Positions 42,537-51,605 of a stretch of DNA of 64,000 nt are shown piece by piece. Position 1 is the stretch's first letter, and the number at the start of each line of letters is the position of its first letter. Source of the DNA: Jiangella alkaliphila (GTDB lineage Bacteria > Actinomycetota > Actinomycetes > Jiangellales > Jiangellaceae); the NCBI RefSeq assembly GCF_900105925.1, contig NZ_LT629791.1, positions 1,364,001-1,428,000 of the forward strand. Direction: 5' to 3'. The notes beneath the pieces were generated by a model. It was not told where the DNA came from, ran no database searches, and saw nothing but the letters and a program-made list of their open reading frames with translations. The position numbers and the translations under genes are program-made.

Positions 42537-43373
42537 TTATCGATCTGCAACCGTGGCGATGGGCGCGTCGAGGGAGTCGCTGTCGATGTTGATGGTGACG
42601 CCGCCGTGCGTCTCGTTGTGGTCGCCGAGGTACTGCTTGGCGCGCTGGTGATTCGACCACTGGCTGTCGGGCGCCGTCGGCCACCCGGTGAGCGCCGGGT
42701 TGCCGTCCCACCGCGCCATCCAGACGGCGTCGGGACGGGCGTAGTCGGGGGAGTCGTAGACGGCGGACAGGTCGCGCACGCCGGAGTCCTGGTGCACGTA
42801 CACCCCGGCCAGGTAGCCCGCGTCGTGCAGCGTCGTCGTCCACGCGGAGACGTAGCGGCGGACCGCGGTGATGCACGAGGTGTCGCGGCGGTCGTAGTGC
42901 TCGACGTCGGCGTACAGCGCGCTGCCCGGCAGCAGCCCGAGGTGCTGGGCCTGCGCGATGGCGTCCTGCGCGTTCGCGGTGCCGATGGCGGTGGCGTCGG
43001 CCTCGGTGAACCGGTGCTCCTTGGTGCCGAGGATGCAGATCGGCTGGTGGCCCATGTAGGTCGGCAGCAGGCCCCAGCCCATGCCGCTGACGGTCTGGAC
43101 CCACGACGGCGTCAGGTTCGGCTGGCGGCAGCCGCGGTTGATGCCGCCGAAGTAGATGTTGACGGTGGTGTAAGGCGACGTGCCCCACCACGCGTCGAGC
43201 GCGGCGACCGACGGTGCGGTGCAGGTGTCGAAGCCGAGGCCGGTGGCGATGGTGGGCTCCGGGAGGCGCGCGTCGGTGGCGCTCACCGGGGCGGCTGCGG
43301 TGACGGAGGTGGCGGCGAACAGGACGGTGGCGGCGATGACCGCGTGTCGTCTCCGGGTCATGGAAACAGTCAT
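42537..43373 (-). CDS. Secreted Rv2525c-like protein, single domain
   Basis: A 278-residue paralogue of the downstream gene, lacking the SH3-like repeats. A signal peptide (RRRHAVIAATVLFAATSVTA) is followed by the same domain ([72 protein letters not shown]). Tandem duplication with domain loss or gain is evident. ATG at 43373 or four codons later. It begins 1 bp after the damaged epimerase gene. Confidence 0.85.
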   Translation of the reverse strand: MTVSMTRRRHAVIAATVLFAATSVTAAAPVSATDARLPEPTIATGLGFDTCTAPSVAALDAWWGTSPYTTVNIYFGGINRGCRQPNLTPSWVQTVSGMGWGLLPTYMGHQPICILGTKEHRFTEADATAIGTANAQDAIAQAQHLGLLPGSALYADVEHYDRRDTSCITAVRRYVSAWTTTLHDAGYLAGVYVHQDSGVRDLSAVYDSPDYARPDAVWMARWDGNPALTGWPTAPDSQWSNHQRAKQYLGDHNETHGGVTINIDSDSLDAPIATVADR

Positions 43374-43374
43374 A

Positions 43375-44275
43375 TCATTGCGGGAGCAACCGGCGATAGG
43401 TCCCTTCGGCCAGGTCCGCGGCGATGGACGGCCCCTCCGGCCGCCAGCCGAGCAGGTCGCGCACGCGGCGGGCGCCGATGCGCTGGCGCACCGCCATCCA
43501 GTCGGCGATCGGCAGCTCGCGCCGGGCGACGTCCAGCGGCAGCGCCGACGTCGCCTCCGGTGCGCCGATGAGCCGGCCGATCGCCTCGCTCATCTCCTTC
43601 GCCGTCGACACGCCACCCACGACGTGCAGCAGGGTCCCGGCGGGCGCGTCCTCGGCGGCCAGCGCGAACGCCCGGCCGAGGTCGTCGACGTGCACGTTGG
43701 GCCAGGGGCGGGTCCCCCGGGGCGGGGTACGACGACGCGCCCCGCTCCAGCGCCGTCCGGACCATGATCTCGAGTACGTGGCCCTGGCCGTGCCCGTACA
43801 CCAGCGGCGGCCGCAGCACGACGCCGTGCCCGGACGCCAGCACTCGCAGCTCCAGCTCGCGCCGCCAGCGCATCGGGGCCGGCGGTTCGACGTCGGTGTC
43901 CTCGCCGACCTCGCGGTCGCCGGTGTCGCCGACCACGCCCAGCCCGCTGGTGTAGAGCAACCGCGTGGCCGTGCCGTCGAGCGCGGTGAGCAGGTGGCCG
44001 ACGGCGGCTCGCTCGGTGGCGACCGCCGCGCCGGTGTCGTCGAGGTACTGCCGCGAGAAGGCGGCGTGCACGACGGCATCGGCGTGCGCCGCGCCGGCCC
44101 GCAGCGCGTCGCCGTCGCCGAGCGAGCCCGGCAGCGGCTCGACGCCGGCCGCGACCAGCGCCGCGGTGCTGGCCGGGCTGCGGGCCAGGCCGGTGACGGT
44201 GTGCCCGCGCCGGCGAAGCGCCCGCACGACCGCGGCGCCGACGAACCCCGTCGCGCCGGTGACGAAGACCCTCAC
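43375..44275 (-). pseudogene. NAD-dependent epimerase/dehydratase with a one-base frameshift
   Basis: An extended short-chain dehydrogenase starting VRVFVTGATGFVGAAVVRAL (GTG start, GxxGxxG motif). It reads in frame to about residue 187 (LERGASSYPAPG). The remainder (WPNVHVDDLGRAFALAAEDA through GWRPEGPSIAADLAEGTYRR) is in another frame. Removing one C from the run of five at 43714-43718 restores a 299-residue protein with the expected GTRPWPNVHVDDLG junction. Either a recent mutation or a homopolymer sequencing error explains it. The rest is intact, which favours a very young lesion or an error. Confidence 0.8.
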
Positions 44276-45294
44276 CGCGGCACCTCTGCCGGGTCGCCTG
44301 CCGGCACCGCCCAGGCCGGGTAGCGCGGCGCGGGCGTGGTCAGCGCGTCCAGCCGGGCGACGTCGCCGGCCGGCAGCACGAAGTCGGCGGCGGCGAGGTT
44401 CTCGGCCAGTTGCTCGGGACTGCTGGCGCCGACGATGAGCGAGCTGACGCCCGGCCGGGCGAGCAGCCAGCCGTAGGCCACCTGCGCCGGGGTGACGCCG
44501 TGCTCGCCGGCCAGCTCGCGCAGCGCGTCGACGACGTCGTATCCGCGCTCGAGGTCGACCGGCGGGACGGCGAAGTCGCGGCGCCGCCCGCCCCCGCCGG
44601 ACGGGTCGGCCCGGGTGTACTTGCCGGTGAGGAAGCCGCTGGCCAGCGGCGACCAGATCAGCGTGCCCAGGCCCGCCGCGCGCGTGTACGGCAGCAGCTC
44701 GTCCTCGGCGTCGCGGCCGACCAGTGAGTAGTAGAGCTGCCCGGACACGAACGGCGCCCAGCCCGCGCGTTCCTGGACGGCGCGCGCCTGGGCCGCGTAC
44801 CAGGCCGGGAAGTTCGACCAGCCGGTGTAGCGCACCAGGCCGCGGCGGACCAGGTCGTCCAGGGCGCGCAGCGTCTCGTCCAGCGGGGTGTGGAAGTCGG
44901 GCAGATGCAGCTGGTAGAGGTCGATCCAGTCGGTGCCGAGCCGGCGCAGCGCCGCCTCGGCGTTGTTGACCACGTGCCGGTACGACAGCGCGCTGCCGTT
45001 GACGTCGGGACCGGGACCGTTGAAGACCTTGGTGGCGACGACGACGCGGTCGCGGGCGCCTGACCGCGCCAGTGCGGCGCCGAGGACCTCCTCGCTCGCG
45101 CCGTTGCCGTACGCCTCCGCGGTGTCGAAGACGGTGACGCCGGCGTCCAGCGCCACGCCGACCATCCGGTCCGCGTCGCGCTGGCCGACGTCGGCGCGGA
45201 AGCCGTTGCCGACCTCGTAGCTGCCGAAGGTCATGGCGCCGAAGGTCAGCCGGGAGACGACGAGACCGGACGTGCCGAGCCGGGTGTAGAGCAA
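44272..45294 (-). CDS. Aldo-keto reductase (first of tandem pair)
   Basis: A 340-residue NADPH-dependent carbonyl reductase with a TIM barrel. The tetrad is visible as Asp and Tyr in VFDTAEAYGNG, Lys in VVVATKVF and His in LYQLHLPD. NADPH binding uses SSLIVGASSPEQLAENLAAA. TTG at 45294 is the likely start, with AGAGG upstream. GTGA overlap couples it to the epimerase gene, and it lies 11 bp after the second reductase. Confidence 0.85.
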   Translation of the reverse strand: MLYTRLGTSGLVVSRLTFGAMTFGSYEVGNGFRADVGQRDADRMVGVALDAGVTVFDTAEAYGNGASEEVLGAALARSGARDRVVVATKVFNGPGPDVNGSALSYRHVVNNAEAALRRLGTDWIDLYQLHLPDFHTPLDETLRALDDLVRRGLVRYTGWSNFPAWYAAQARAVQERAGWAPFVSGQLYYSLVGRDAEDELLPYTRAAGLGTLIWSPLASGFLTGKYTRADPSGGGGRRRDFAVPPVDLERGYDVVDALRELAGEHGVTPAQVAYGWLLARPGVSSLIVGASSPEQLAENLAAADFVLPAGDVARLDALTTPAPRYPAWAVPAGDPAEVPR

Positions 45295-45305
45295 TGCCTG
45301 TCCTC

Positions 45306-46322
45306 TCAGGATCGCGCGGTGACGCGCGTGCCGGCCTCGCCGTAGACGAAGCCCTGGGCGGAGTCGATGAAGTCCAGTGGAAAGCCCAGCTCGATGGTGC
45401 TGACGTCGTCCAGGCGGGCCAGCGCCTCGTCGGGGAGGACGAGGTCGGCGGCGGCCAGGTTGTCGGTGAGCTGGTCGACGCTGCGGGCGCCGACGATCGG
45501 GTGCACGTTCGACCGCCGCGCCATGGTCCAGGCCAAGGCCACCCGCGACGAGGTGACGCCGAGCTCGTCGGCGACGGCGTCGACCTCGCGGGCGATGCGC
45601 AGGTCGCGCTCGGAGACGTCGGCGCTCGCCACCCGGCTGGGCGCGGCGGGCGTGCTGCGGGTGAACTTCCCCGTCAGTACGCCGGCGGCCAGCGGCGACC
45701 AGACGGCGACGGACAGACCGAGCGCGTCGGCCATGGGCAGCAGGTCGCGTTCGACGTCTCGGCGGGTGAGGCTGTACGGAACCTGGAGCCCGGCGAACGC
45801 CGTCCACCCGCGCAGCTCGGCCAGCATGTTGGCGCGCGACACGACCCAGCCCGGGGCGTCGGAGATGCCGACGTAGAGCACCTTGCCAGCGCGGACGGCG
45901 TCGTCCAGGGCGCGCATGGTCTCCTCGATCGGCGTGTGCTGGTCCCAGATGTGCACCCAGAGCAGGTCGATGCGGTCGGTACGCAGGCTGGTCAGGCTGT
46001 GCTCGAGCGAACGGGTCAGGCTCTTGCGGTGGTTCCCGGACGCGTTCGGGTCGCTGCCGTCCAGCGTCAGGGTGTACTTGGTGGCGAGCACGTATCGGTC
46101 TCGGTCCTTGCCCAGCAGTTCGCCCAGGATCCGCTCGCTGGCTCCGTCTGTGTATTGGTTGGCGGTGTCGATGACGTTGCCGCCCGCCGCGGCGTACGCG
46201 TCGAGCATCGCCCGGCACTCGGCCTCCGCGGCGCCCCAGCCCCAGTCCTCGCCGAACGTCATGGTGCCGAGGAAGAGCTCGGAGACGCGCAGGCCGCTGC
46301 GACCGAGCAGTCGATAACGCAT
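45306..46322 (-). CDS. Aldo-keto reductase (second of tandem pair)
   Basis: A 338-residue aldo-keto reductase, diverged from its neighbour. The catalytic residues are in VIDTANQYTDG, VLATKYTL and LLWVHIWD. The cofactor-binding end is HPIVGARSVDQLTDNLAAAD. AGAGG precedes the ATG. It is the promoter-proximal gene of the leftward operon and is divergent from a TetR gene, with shared operators in between. Confidence 0.87.
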   Translation of the reverse strand: MRYRLLGRSGLRVSELFLGTMTFGEDWGWGAAEAECRAMLDAYAAAGGNVIDTANQYTDGASERILGELLGKDRDRYVLATKYTLTLDGSDPNASGNHRKSLTRSLEHSLTSLRTDRIDLLWVHIWDQHTPIEETMRALDDAVRAGKVLYVGISDAPGWVVSRANMLAELRGWTAFAGLQVPYSLTRRDVERDLLPMADALGLSVAVWSPLAAGVLTGKFTRSTPAAPSRVASADVSERDLRIAREVDAVADELGVTSSRVALAWTMARRSNVHPIVGARSVDQLTDNLAAADLVLPDEALARLDDVSTIELGFPLDFIDSAQGFVYGEAGTRVTARS

Positions 46323-46341
46323 GGTGTCCTCTCATCGGACG

Positions 46342-46407
46342 CTGAACACAGCGTCTAGACAAAGTGTTCAGCTTCGAGCATACGACCCGTCTAGACGAAG
46401 TGTCCAG
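46342..46407. promoter_or_regulatory. Duplicated TetR-type operator in the divergent aldo-keto reductase/tetR promoter
   Basis: The core GTCTAGAC-RAA-GTGTYCAG occurs twice in direct orientation, at 46353-46371 and 46389-46407, 36 bp apart. The first copy is extended by CTGAACAC (46342-46349), which pairs with GTGTTCAG (46364-46371) to make a 30-bp palindrome. The sites lie in the 119-bp gap between divergent genes. Confidence 0.65.
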
Positions 46408-46441
46408 ACTGATTGTCCATGGCTGTCGCTAGGCTGACCTC

Positions 46442-47071
46442 GTGGCGCGGCGACGGGTACCGCCCGCGCGTTCCGGCGACGACCGCGACGTGCGGCGGGC
46501 CATCCTGACCGCCACCAAGGATCTGCTCGACGAGCGCCGGTTCGACGAGCTCAGCGTCGCCGACGTGCTCCAGGCGGCGGGCGTCGCGCGCGGCAGCTTC
46601 TACTTCTACTTCGAGGGCAAGCACGACGTGCTGGCCGAGCTGATCCGCGAGGCCGTCGGCGTCACCAGCGAGATGGCCGATCCGTGGCTCGAGCATCCGC
46701 CCGGCGCCGATCCCGAGCCCGGCGTGCGGGCCGGCATCGAGGGCGGTGCCACCTTCTGGGCCGAGCACGCGGCGCTGCTGCGCGCCGTCGTCGAGAACTG
46801 GCACTCCGACCCGCGGCTGCGCGCGCTGTGGCTGGAGCTGATGGGCAGCTACACCGCCATCACCGAGGCGCGCATCCGCGCCGACCAGGAGCGCGGCCTG
46901 ACGCCGTCGTCGGTCGACCCGCACGATCTCGCCGCGACGCTGACCTGGCTCGGTGAGCGCCTGTACTACCTCGCCGCGCTCGACGTCGAGCCGTTCGGCG
47001 ACCGGAAGCGGCTGGCCGACGTGCTGACCCACGTGTGGATGTCGGCGCTCTACTCGCGCCCGGCGACCTGA
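46442..47071 (+). CDS. TetR-family transcriptional regulator
   Basis: A 209-residue regulator. The helix-turn-helix at about residues 18-65 includes DVRRAILTATKDLLDERRFD and VARGSFYFYFEGKHDVLAEL. The C-terminal ligand domain resembles EthR-type proteins (TFWAEHAALLRAVVENWHSD). A TAGGCT box (46430-46435) 6 bases before the GTG suggests a leaderless message. It probably represses the divergent reductase operon. It overlaps the convergent alcohol dehydrogenase gene by 22 bp. Confidence 0.87.
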   Translation: MARRRVPPARSGDDRDVRRAILTATKDLLDERRFDELSVADVLQAAGVARGSFYFYFEGKHDVLAELIREAVGVTSEMADPWLEHPPGADPEPGVRAGIEGGATFWAEHAALLRAVVENWHSDPRLRALWLELMGSYTAITEARIRADQERGLTPSSVDPHDLAATLTWLGERLYYLAALDVEPFGDRKRLADVLTHVWMSALYSRPAT

Positions 47072-48114
47072 CCCGGCCGCAGGATCGTCACGCCGGTCGG
47101 CGAGCCGTCCGTCATCGCCAGCAACGCGTCGACGCCGTCCTCCAGGGTCAGCTCGCAGCCGAGCAGCAGCTCCGGCCGGAGCGTGCCGTCGGCGACCTCG
47201 GCCAGCATCGCCGGGTAGTGGTGCGCCGCCATGCCGTGGCTGCCCAGCAGCTCCAGCTCCGTCCCGACCAGCGGGCCCATCGCGACCGCCTGGGTCGCGT
47301 GCTCGGCCAGCAGCAGCCCGGCCTGGACGTGCCGCCCGCGCCGGCGCAGTCCGCGCACCGAGTTCTGGAACGTCGCCGTGCTGCCCAGCGCGTCGAGGGA
47401 GAGGTGTGCCCCGCCGCCGGTGGCGTCGCGGACGGCGGCCACGACGTCGGTCCCGTCGCTCGCGTCGACGGTGACCGCGGCGCCTGCCGTCCGGGCCAGC
47501 GCGAGCGCCGGCGCCGTCACATCGACGGCGACCACCCGCGCTCCGTGCGCGGCGGCGATCATGACGGCGGACAGCCCCAGCCCGCCGCAGCCGTGCACCG
47601 CGACCCACTCGCCGTCGGCGACCCGGCCCTGCTGCACGACCGCGCGGTAGGCCGTCGCGAACCGGCAGCCGAGCCCGGCCGCGGTCGCGAACCCGACCTC
47701 GTCGGGCAGCCGGACCAGGTTGATCGCGGCGTGCTCGATCGCCACGTACTCCGCGAACGAGCCCCAGTGGGTGAAGCCCGGCTGCGTCTGCCGCTCGCAG
47801 ACCTGGTGGTCGCCGGCCCGGCACTGCTCGCACTCGCCGCACGCGCAGACGAACGGGACGGTGACGCGCGCGCCCGGCCGCCAGCCGTGGTCCGCGACGT
47901 CGGGCGCCACCTCGGCGAGCACGCCGGCCAGCTCGTGGCCGGGCACGTGCGGCACCTCGATGTCGTCGTCGCTGCCCTGCCAGCCGTGCCAGTCGCTGCG
48001 ACAGAGGCCGGTCGCCTCGACCTTGATGACGGCGCCGCCGGGCGGGCAGGCGGGCTCGGGAACGTCGCGGACGACCGGCCGTTCGCGAAACCTCTCGTAC
48101 ACCATCGCCCGCAC
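47050..48114 (-). CDS. Zinc-dependent alcohol dehydrogenase
   Basis: A 354-residue medium-chain dehydrogenase/reductase. The catalytic zinc ligands are in GLCRSDWHGW and VPGHELAG. The structural zinc site is CACGECEQCRAGDHQVC. The nucleotide-binding motif is VHGCGGLGLSAVMIAAAHGA, with D after VVAV favouring NAD. GTG at 48114, 6 bases after AGAGGG, is the chosen start; an ATG three codons in is the alternative. Substrate unknown; alcohol or polyol. Confidence 0.87.
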   Translation of the reverse strand: MRAMVYERFRERPVVRDVPEPACPPGGAVIKVEATGLCRSDWHGWQGSDDDIEVPHVPGHELAGVLAEVAPDVADHGWRPGARVTVPFVCACGECEQCRAGDHQVCERQTQPGFTHWGSFAEYVAIEHAAINLVRLPDEVGFATAAGLGCRFATAYRAVVQQGRVADGEWVAVHGCGGLGLSAVMIAAAHGARVVAVDVTAPALALARTAGAAVTVDASDGTDVVAAVRDATGGGAHLSLDALGSTATFQNSVRGLRRRGRHVQAGLLLAEHATQAVAMGPLVGTELELLGSHGMAAHHYPAMLAEVADGTLRPELLLGCELTLEDGVDALLAMTDGSPTGVTILRPGQVAGRE

Positions 48115-48334
48115 AGCAACCCCTCTCATGCTTCGGGCCAGGCACCGGCCGTCACTCGCTCCGGTCACCTCACGCCCTCGACCGACGACTCGTGGGAGCC
48201 TCCGGCCCCCAGTCGCCGCCGGTGTGCCTGACCCTCGACAGGGCGACCTTAGGTGTTGGCCGAAAATGCCGGTAGCGCGCCCGGCTGCGGCGCTATAGTC
48301 ACGCTGACCACCTGCGCGTTCGGAAGGCTGGACG

Positions 48335-48913
48335 GTGGCGATCAACGATCTCTTCGACGCCGCCATGACGTCCCCGGTGGTGCCGTTCACGTTCCTCGCC
48401 GTCGCCGTCCTCGTGTACTGGCTGCTGGTCATGGTCGGCGGGAACCCGCCGGTGTCCGGCGACGGCGTGCCGCTGAACGTCATCGGGTCCGTGTTCCTCC
48501 TGCTCGCCTGGCTGGCCACCTTGGCCGGCACGCTGCTGCACGACAGCGACGTCTCGGCACGTCCGCCGGGATTGGTGGCGTCCGTGGTGATCGTCGTGCT
48601 GGCGCTCGCGGCCGCCGCGCTGGGGACGGCCGTACTGACCCGGCCGATCCGCCGCGTGCTGCGGCCCGGCCGGCCCGCCGACCCGGCCCGGCTGGTCGGC
48701 AGCATCTGCGTCGTGCGCACCGGCGAGGTCGGTCCCGACGCCGGCCAGGCCGAGGTCACCGGCGCCGACGGCGCGCCCGTCGTCATCGAGGTGCGCCACG
48801 ACGGCGCTGAGGAGCTGCGCCCGGGCAACACCGCGATGATCCAGGACTACGACGCCGAGCACGGGGTGTTCTGGGTGCGGGCGTTCGACCCCAAGCTGGG
48901 CACCACCCCGTGA
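48335..48913 (+). CDS. Membrane protein with C-terminal NfeD/OB-like domain
   Basis: A 192-residue membrane protein. Three hydrophobic helices lie at about residues 12-36, 48-68 and 80-102. A soluble OB-like domain follows (ADPARLVGSICVVRTGEVGP; GNTAMIQDYDAEHGVFWVRA). The layout resembles YqiJ/NfeD proteins, which usually partner a flotillin; no flotillin gene is adjacent. A TATAGT box (48294-48299) and GGAAGG precede the GTG. Confidence 0.7.
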   Translation: MAINDLFDAAMTSPVVPFTFLAVAVLVYWLLVMVGGNPPVSGDGVPLNVIGSVFLLLAWLATLAGTLLHDSDVSARPPGLVASVVIVVLALAAAALGTAVLTRPIRRVLRPGRPADPARLVGSICVVRTGEVGPDAGQAEVTGADGAPVVIEVRHDGAEELRPGNTAMIQDYDAEHGVFWVRAFDPKLGTTP

Positions 48914-48917
48914 GGGG

Positions 48918-51311
48918 TCAGCGGTCGTAGCCGGCCCGCCGGAACGCGTCGGCAATGGCGCCGCCAGGGGTGGAGTCGCGGGTGGAGTCACGCTCGCGCG
49001 GCGGCCGGTTGCGGGGCGGCTTCCCGCCGCCTGGCTGACCGCCGCCTGGCTGACCGCCGCCTGGCTGACCGCCGCCTGGCTGACCGCCGCGGGGCTGGCC
49101 GCCGCGCGGCTGCCGGCCGCCGGCGCCGGGCGCGGGCAGCTCGTCGTCGAGGCGCAGCGTCAGCGAGATGCGCTTGCGATCGACGTCGACGTCCATGACC
49201 TTGACCTGCACGACGTCGCCGGGCTTGACCACCTCGCGCGGGTCGGACACGAACCGCTTGGACATCGCCGACACGTGCACGAGACCGTCCTGGTGCACGC
49301 CGACGTCGACGAACGCCCCGAACGCGGCGACGTTGGTCACGACGCCCTCCAGTCGCATGCCGGGCGTGAGGTCGGTGAGCTTCTCGACGCCGTCGCTGAA
49401 CGTGGCGGTCTGGAACGACGGGCGCGGGTCGCGGCCGGGCTTCTCCAGCTCGCGCAGCACGTCGGTGACCGTCGGGACGCCGAAGACGTCGTCGGCGAAG
49501 TCGGCCGGACGGAACTCGCGCAGCGCCCGGGTGTCGCCGAGCAGCCCCTTGAGATCACGCCCCGAGGTGCCGACGATTCGCCGGACCAGCGGGTACGCCT
49601 CGGGGTGCACGCCGGAGGTGTCGAGCGGGTCGTCGCCGCCCTGGATGCGCAGGAAGCCGGCGCACTGCTCGAACGCCTTCGGGCCGAGCCGCGTGACCTC
49701 CTTGAGCGCGGTGCGGGTGCGGAACGGGCCGTGGTTCTCGCGGTGCGTGACGATGTTCTCGGCCAGCCCGGGCGTGATGCCGGAGACACGGCTGAGCAGC
49801 GGGGTCGAGGCGGTGTTGAGGTCGACGCCGACGGCGTTGACGCAGTCCTCGACGACGGCGTCGAGCGAGCGGGACAGCGAGAAGTCGGGGAGGTCGTGCT
49901 GGTACTGGCCGACGCCGATGGACTTCGGGTCGATCTTCACCAGCTCGGCCAGCGGGTCCTGCAGCCGCCGGGCGATGGACACCGCGCCGCGCAGCGAGAC
50001 GTCCATGCCGGGCAGCTCCTGCGACGCGAACGCCGATGCGGAGTACACCGACGCACCGGCCTCGGAGACCATGACCTTGGTCAGCCCGGGCCGCAACTTG
50101 ACGAGGTCGGCGGCGAGCTTGTCCGTTTCACGTGAAGCGGTGCCGTTGCCGATGGCGACGAGGTCGACGTCGTGCTCGCGCGCCAGCCGCTCCAGCGCCG
50201 TGAGCGCCTCGTTCCACCGGTTCGTGGGCTGGTGCGGGTAGATCGTGTCGGTGGCGACGACCTTGCCGGTGGCGTCGACGACGGCGACCTTCACGCCGGT
50301 GCGGAACCCGGGGTCGAGGCCGAGCGTGGCGCGGGTGCCGGCCGGCGCGGCCAGCAGCAGGTCGCGCAGGTTGGTGGCGAAGACCCTGATCGCCTCCTCC
50401 TCGGCCGCCTCGCGCAGCCGCGTGCGCAGGTCGAGGTCGAGGCGGAGCAGGATGCGGGTGCGCCAGGCCCAGCGGACGGTCTCGCCCAGCCACGCGTCGG
50501 CCGGCCGGCCTTCGTCGCGGATGCCGAAGCGGTGCGCGATCTCGCCCTCGTACGCCGCGGTGGAGCCGTCGTCGCCGGTGGGGTCGACGGTGAGGTCGAG
50601 GACCTGCTCCTTCTCGCCGCGGAACATCGCCAGCACGCGGTGCGACGGCAGCTTCGTCAGCGGCTCGGCGAACTGGAAGTAGTCGGCGAACTTCGCGCCG
50701 GCCTGCTCCTGGCCCTCGCGCACCTTCGCCGTCATGCGCCCGGCCGTCCACACCTGCTCGCGCAGCGTGCCGATGAGGTCGGCGTCCTCGGTGAACCGCT
50801 CGACCAGGATCGCCCGGGCGCCGGCCAGCGCCGCGGCGGCGTCGTCGACGCCGGCCTCCGGGTTCAGGTACGCCGCGGCCGTTGCCTGCGGGTCCTGCGT
50901 GGGGTCGGTGAGCAGGCCGTCGGCCAGCGGCTCCAGCCCGGCCTCGCGGGCGATCTGGGCCTTCGTGCGCCGCTTCGGCTTGTACGGCAGGTAGATGTCC
51001 TCGAGCCGGGCCTTGGTGTCGGCCAGCAGGATCTGCACCTCGAGGGCGTCGTCGAGCTTGCCCTGCTCGCGGACCGACTCGAGCACGGCGGCGCGGCGCT
51101 CCTCCAGTTCGCGCAGGTAGCGCAGCCGCTCCTCGAGCGTGCGCAGCTGGGTGTCGTCGAGCCCGCCGGTGCGCTCCTTGCGGTAGCGCGCGATGAACGG
51201 GACGGTGGCGCCCTCGTCGAGCAGGCCGACGGCGGCGCCGACCTGGGGCTCGCGGACACCGAGCTCGTCGGCGATGCGCTGCTGGACGGACGGCAGGGCG
51301 GGCTTGGGCAC
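48918..51311 (-). CDS. tex: Transcription accessory protein Tex
   Basis: An RNA-binding transcription factor, 797 residues. Domains in order: the Tex N-terminal helical region (VGLLDEGATVPFIARYRKER; YLPYKPKRRTKAQIAREAGL), YqgF-like RNase-H fold (LGLDPGFRTGVKVAVVDATG), helix-hairpin-helix motifs (TPGLAENIVTHRENHGPFRT), and the S1 RNA-binding domain (GVVTNVAAFGAFVDVGVHQD). A GGQPG repeat tail ends it. GTG at 51311 is chosen; an ATG 12 codons upstream is possible. It ends 4 bp from the NfeD-like gene. Confidence 0.93.
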   Translation of the reverse strand: MPKPALPSVQQRIADELGVREPQVGAAVGLLDEGATVPFIARYRKERTGGLDDTQLRTLEERLRYLRELEERRAAVLESVREQGKLDDALEVQILLADTKARLEDIYLPYKPKRRTKAQIAREAGLEPLADGLLTDPTQDPQATAAAYLNPEAGVDDAAAALAGARAILVERFTEDADLIGTLREQVWTAGRMTAKVREGQEQAGAKFADYFQFAEPLTKLPSHRVLAMFRGEKEQVLDLTVDPTGDDGSTAAYEGEIAHRFGIRDEGRPADAWLGETVRWAWRTRILLRLDLDLRTRLREAAEEEAIRVFATNLRDLLLAAPAGTRATLGLDPGFRTGVKVAVVDATGKVVATDTIYPHQPTNRWNEALTALERLAREHDVDLVAIGNGTASRETDKLAADLVKLRPGLTKVMVSEAGASVYSASAFASQELPGMDVSLRGAVSIARRLQDPLAELVKIDPKSIGVGQYQHDLPDFSLSRSLDAVVEDCVNAVGVDLNTASTPLLSRVSGITPGLAENIVTHRENHGPFRTRTALKEVTRLGPKAFEQCAGFLRIQGGDDPLDTSGVHPEAYPLVRRIVGTSGRDLKGLLGDTRALREFRPADFADDVFGVPTVTDVLRELEKPGRDPRPSFQTATFSDGVEKLTDLTPGMRLEGVVTNVAAFGAFVDVGVHQDGLVHVSAMSKRFVSDPREVVKPGDVVQVKVMDVDVDRKRISLTLRLDDELPAPGAGGRQPRGGQPRGGQPGGGQPGGGQPGGGQPGGGKPPRNRPPRERDSTRDSTPGGAIADAFRRAGYDR
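49026..49110. repeat. 15-bp tandem repeat encoding GGQPG units in tex
   Basis: CTGACCGCCGCCTGG is repeated about four times head to tail, with degenerate copies beside it. On the coding strand this gives repeated Gly-Gly-Gln-Pro-Gly in the disordered C-terminus of Tex. Copy number probably varies between strains. Confidence 0.85.
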
Positions 51312-51460
51312 GTGGTTCCACTCTCTTCGGCAGGACGTCTCCGGCATTCTGCCGCGCCGGGCCGGATCGCCGCGAGCCGGTGTGGATTCTCATTCCCTGA
51401 GACGATCTCGCTCAATGGGTGGACGGGTTGCCGAGCGGGTGGCTAGGCTTCCGGTCGAAA

Positions 51461-51573
51461 GGTCATGAGCGCCAGCGCCAAGCCCCGGCTCGCTGGCCGG
51501 CAACCCTCCGCCGCGGTGGGGTGCCCCGGGTGACGACCTGGCCGGCTCGATCCCGAGACGGCAAGCGCGGATC
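51461..51573 (+). promoter_or_regulatory. SAM-IV riboswitch
   Basis: The leader of the aminotransferase gene matches the SAM-IV aptamer: GGTCATGAGCGCCAGCGCCA, AGCCCCGGCTCGCTGGCC, GGCAACCCTCCGCCGCGGTG, GGGTGCCCCGGGTGACGACC, and the pseudoknot tail GGCAAGCGCGGATC. GGTCATGAG pairs with the later GACGACC region to close the core. It senses S-adenosylmethionine and should switch off sulfur-metabolism genes when it is abundant. A -10 box TAGGCT lies at 51444-51449. The start codon is 33 bases after the aptamer; GGAG (51597-51600) may be masked in the bound state. Confidence 0.9.
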
Positions 51574-51605
51574 CGTGCCCCGGGTCCCGGAGACCTGGAG
51601 GACCC

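Noticed and set aside
49026-49110. Possible CRISPR-like array of 15-bp repeats
   Set aside because: Repeats are head to tail without spacers and lie in the coding region of tex as GGQPG codons.
51311-51347. Upstream ATG start for Tex
   Set aside because: The extra 12 residues (with two Arg and a Cys) are not like Tex; kept only as an alternative because the Shine-Dalgarno evidence is weak for both.
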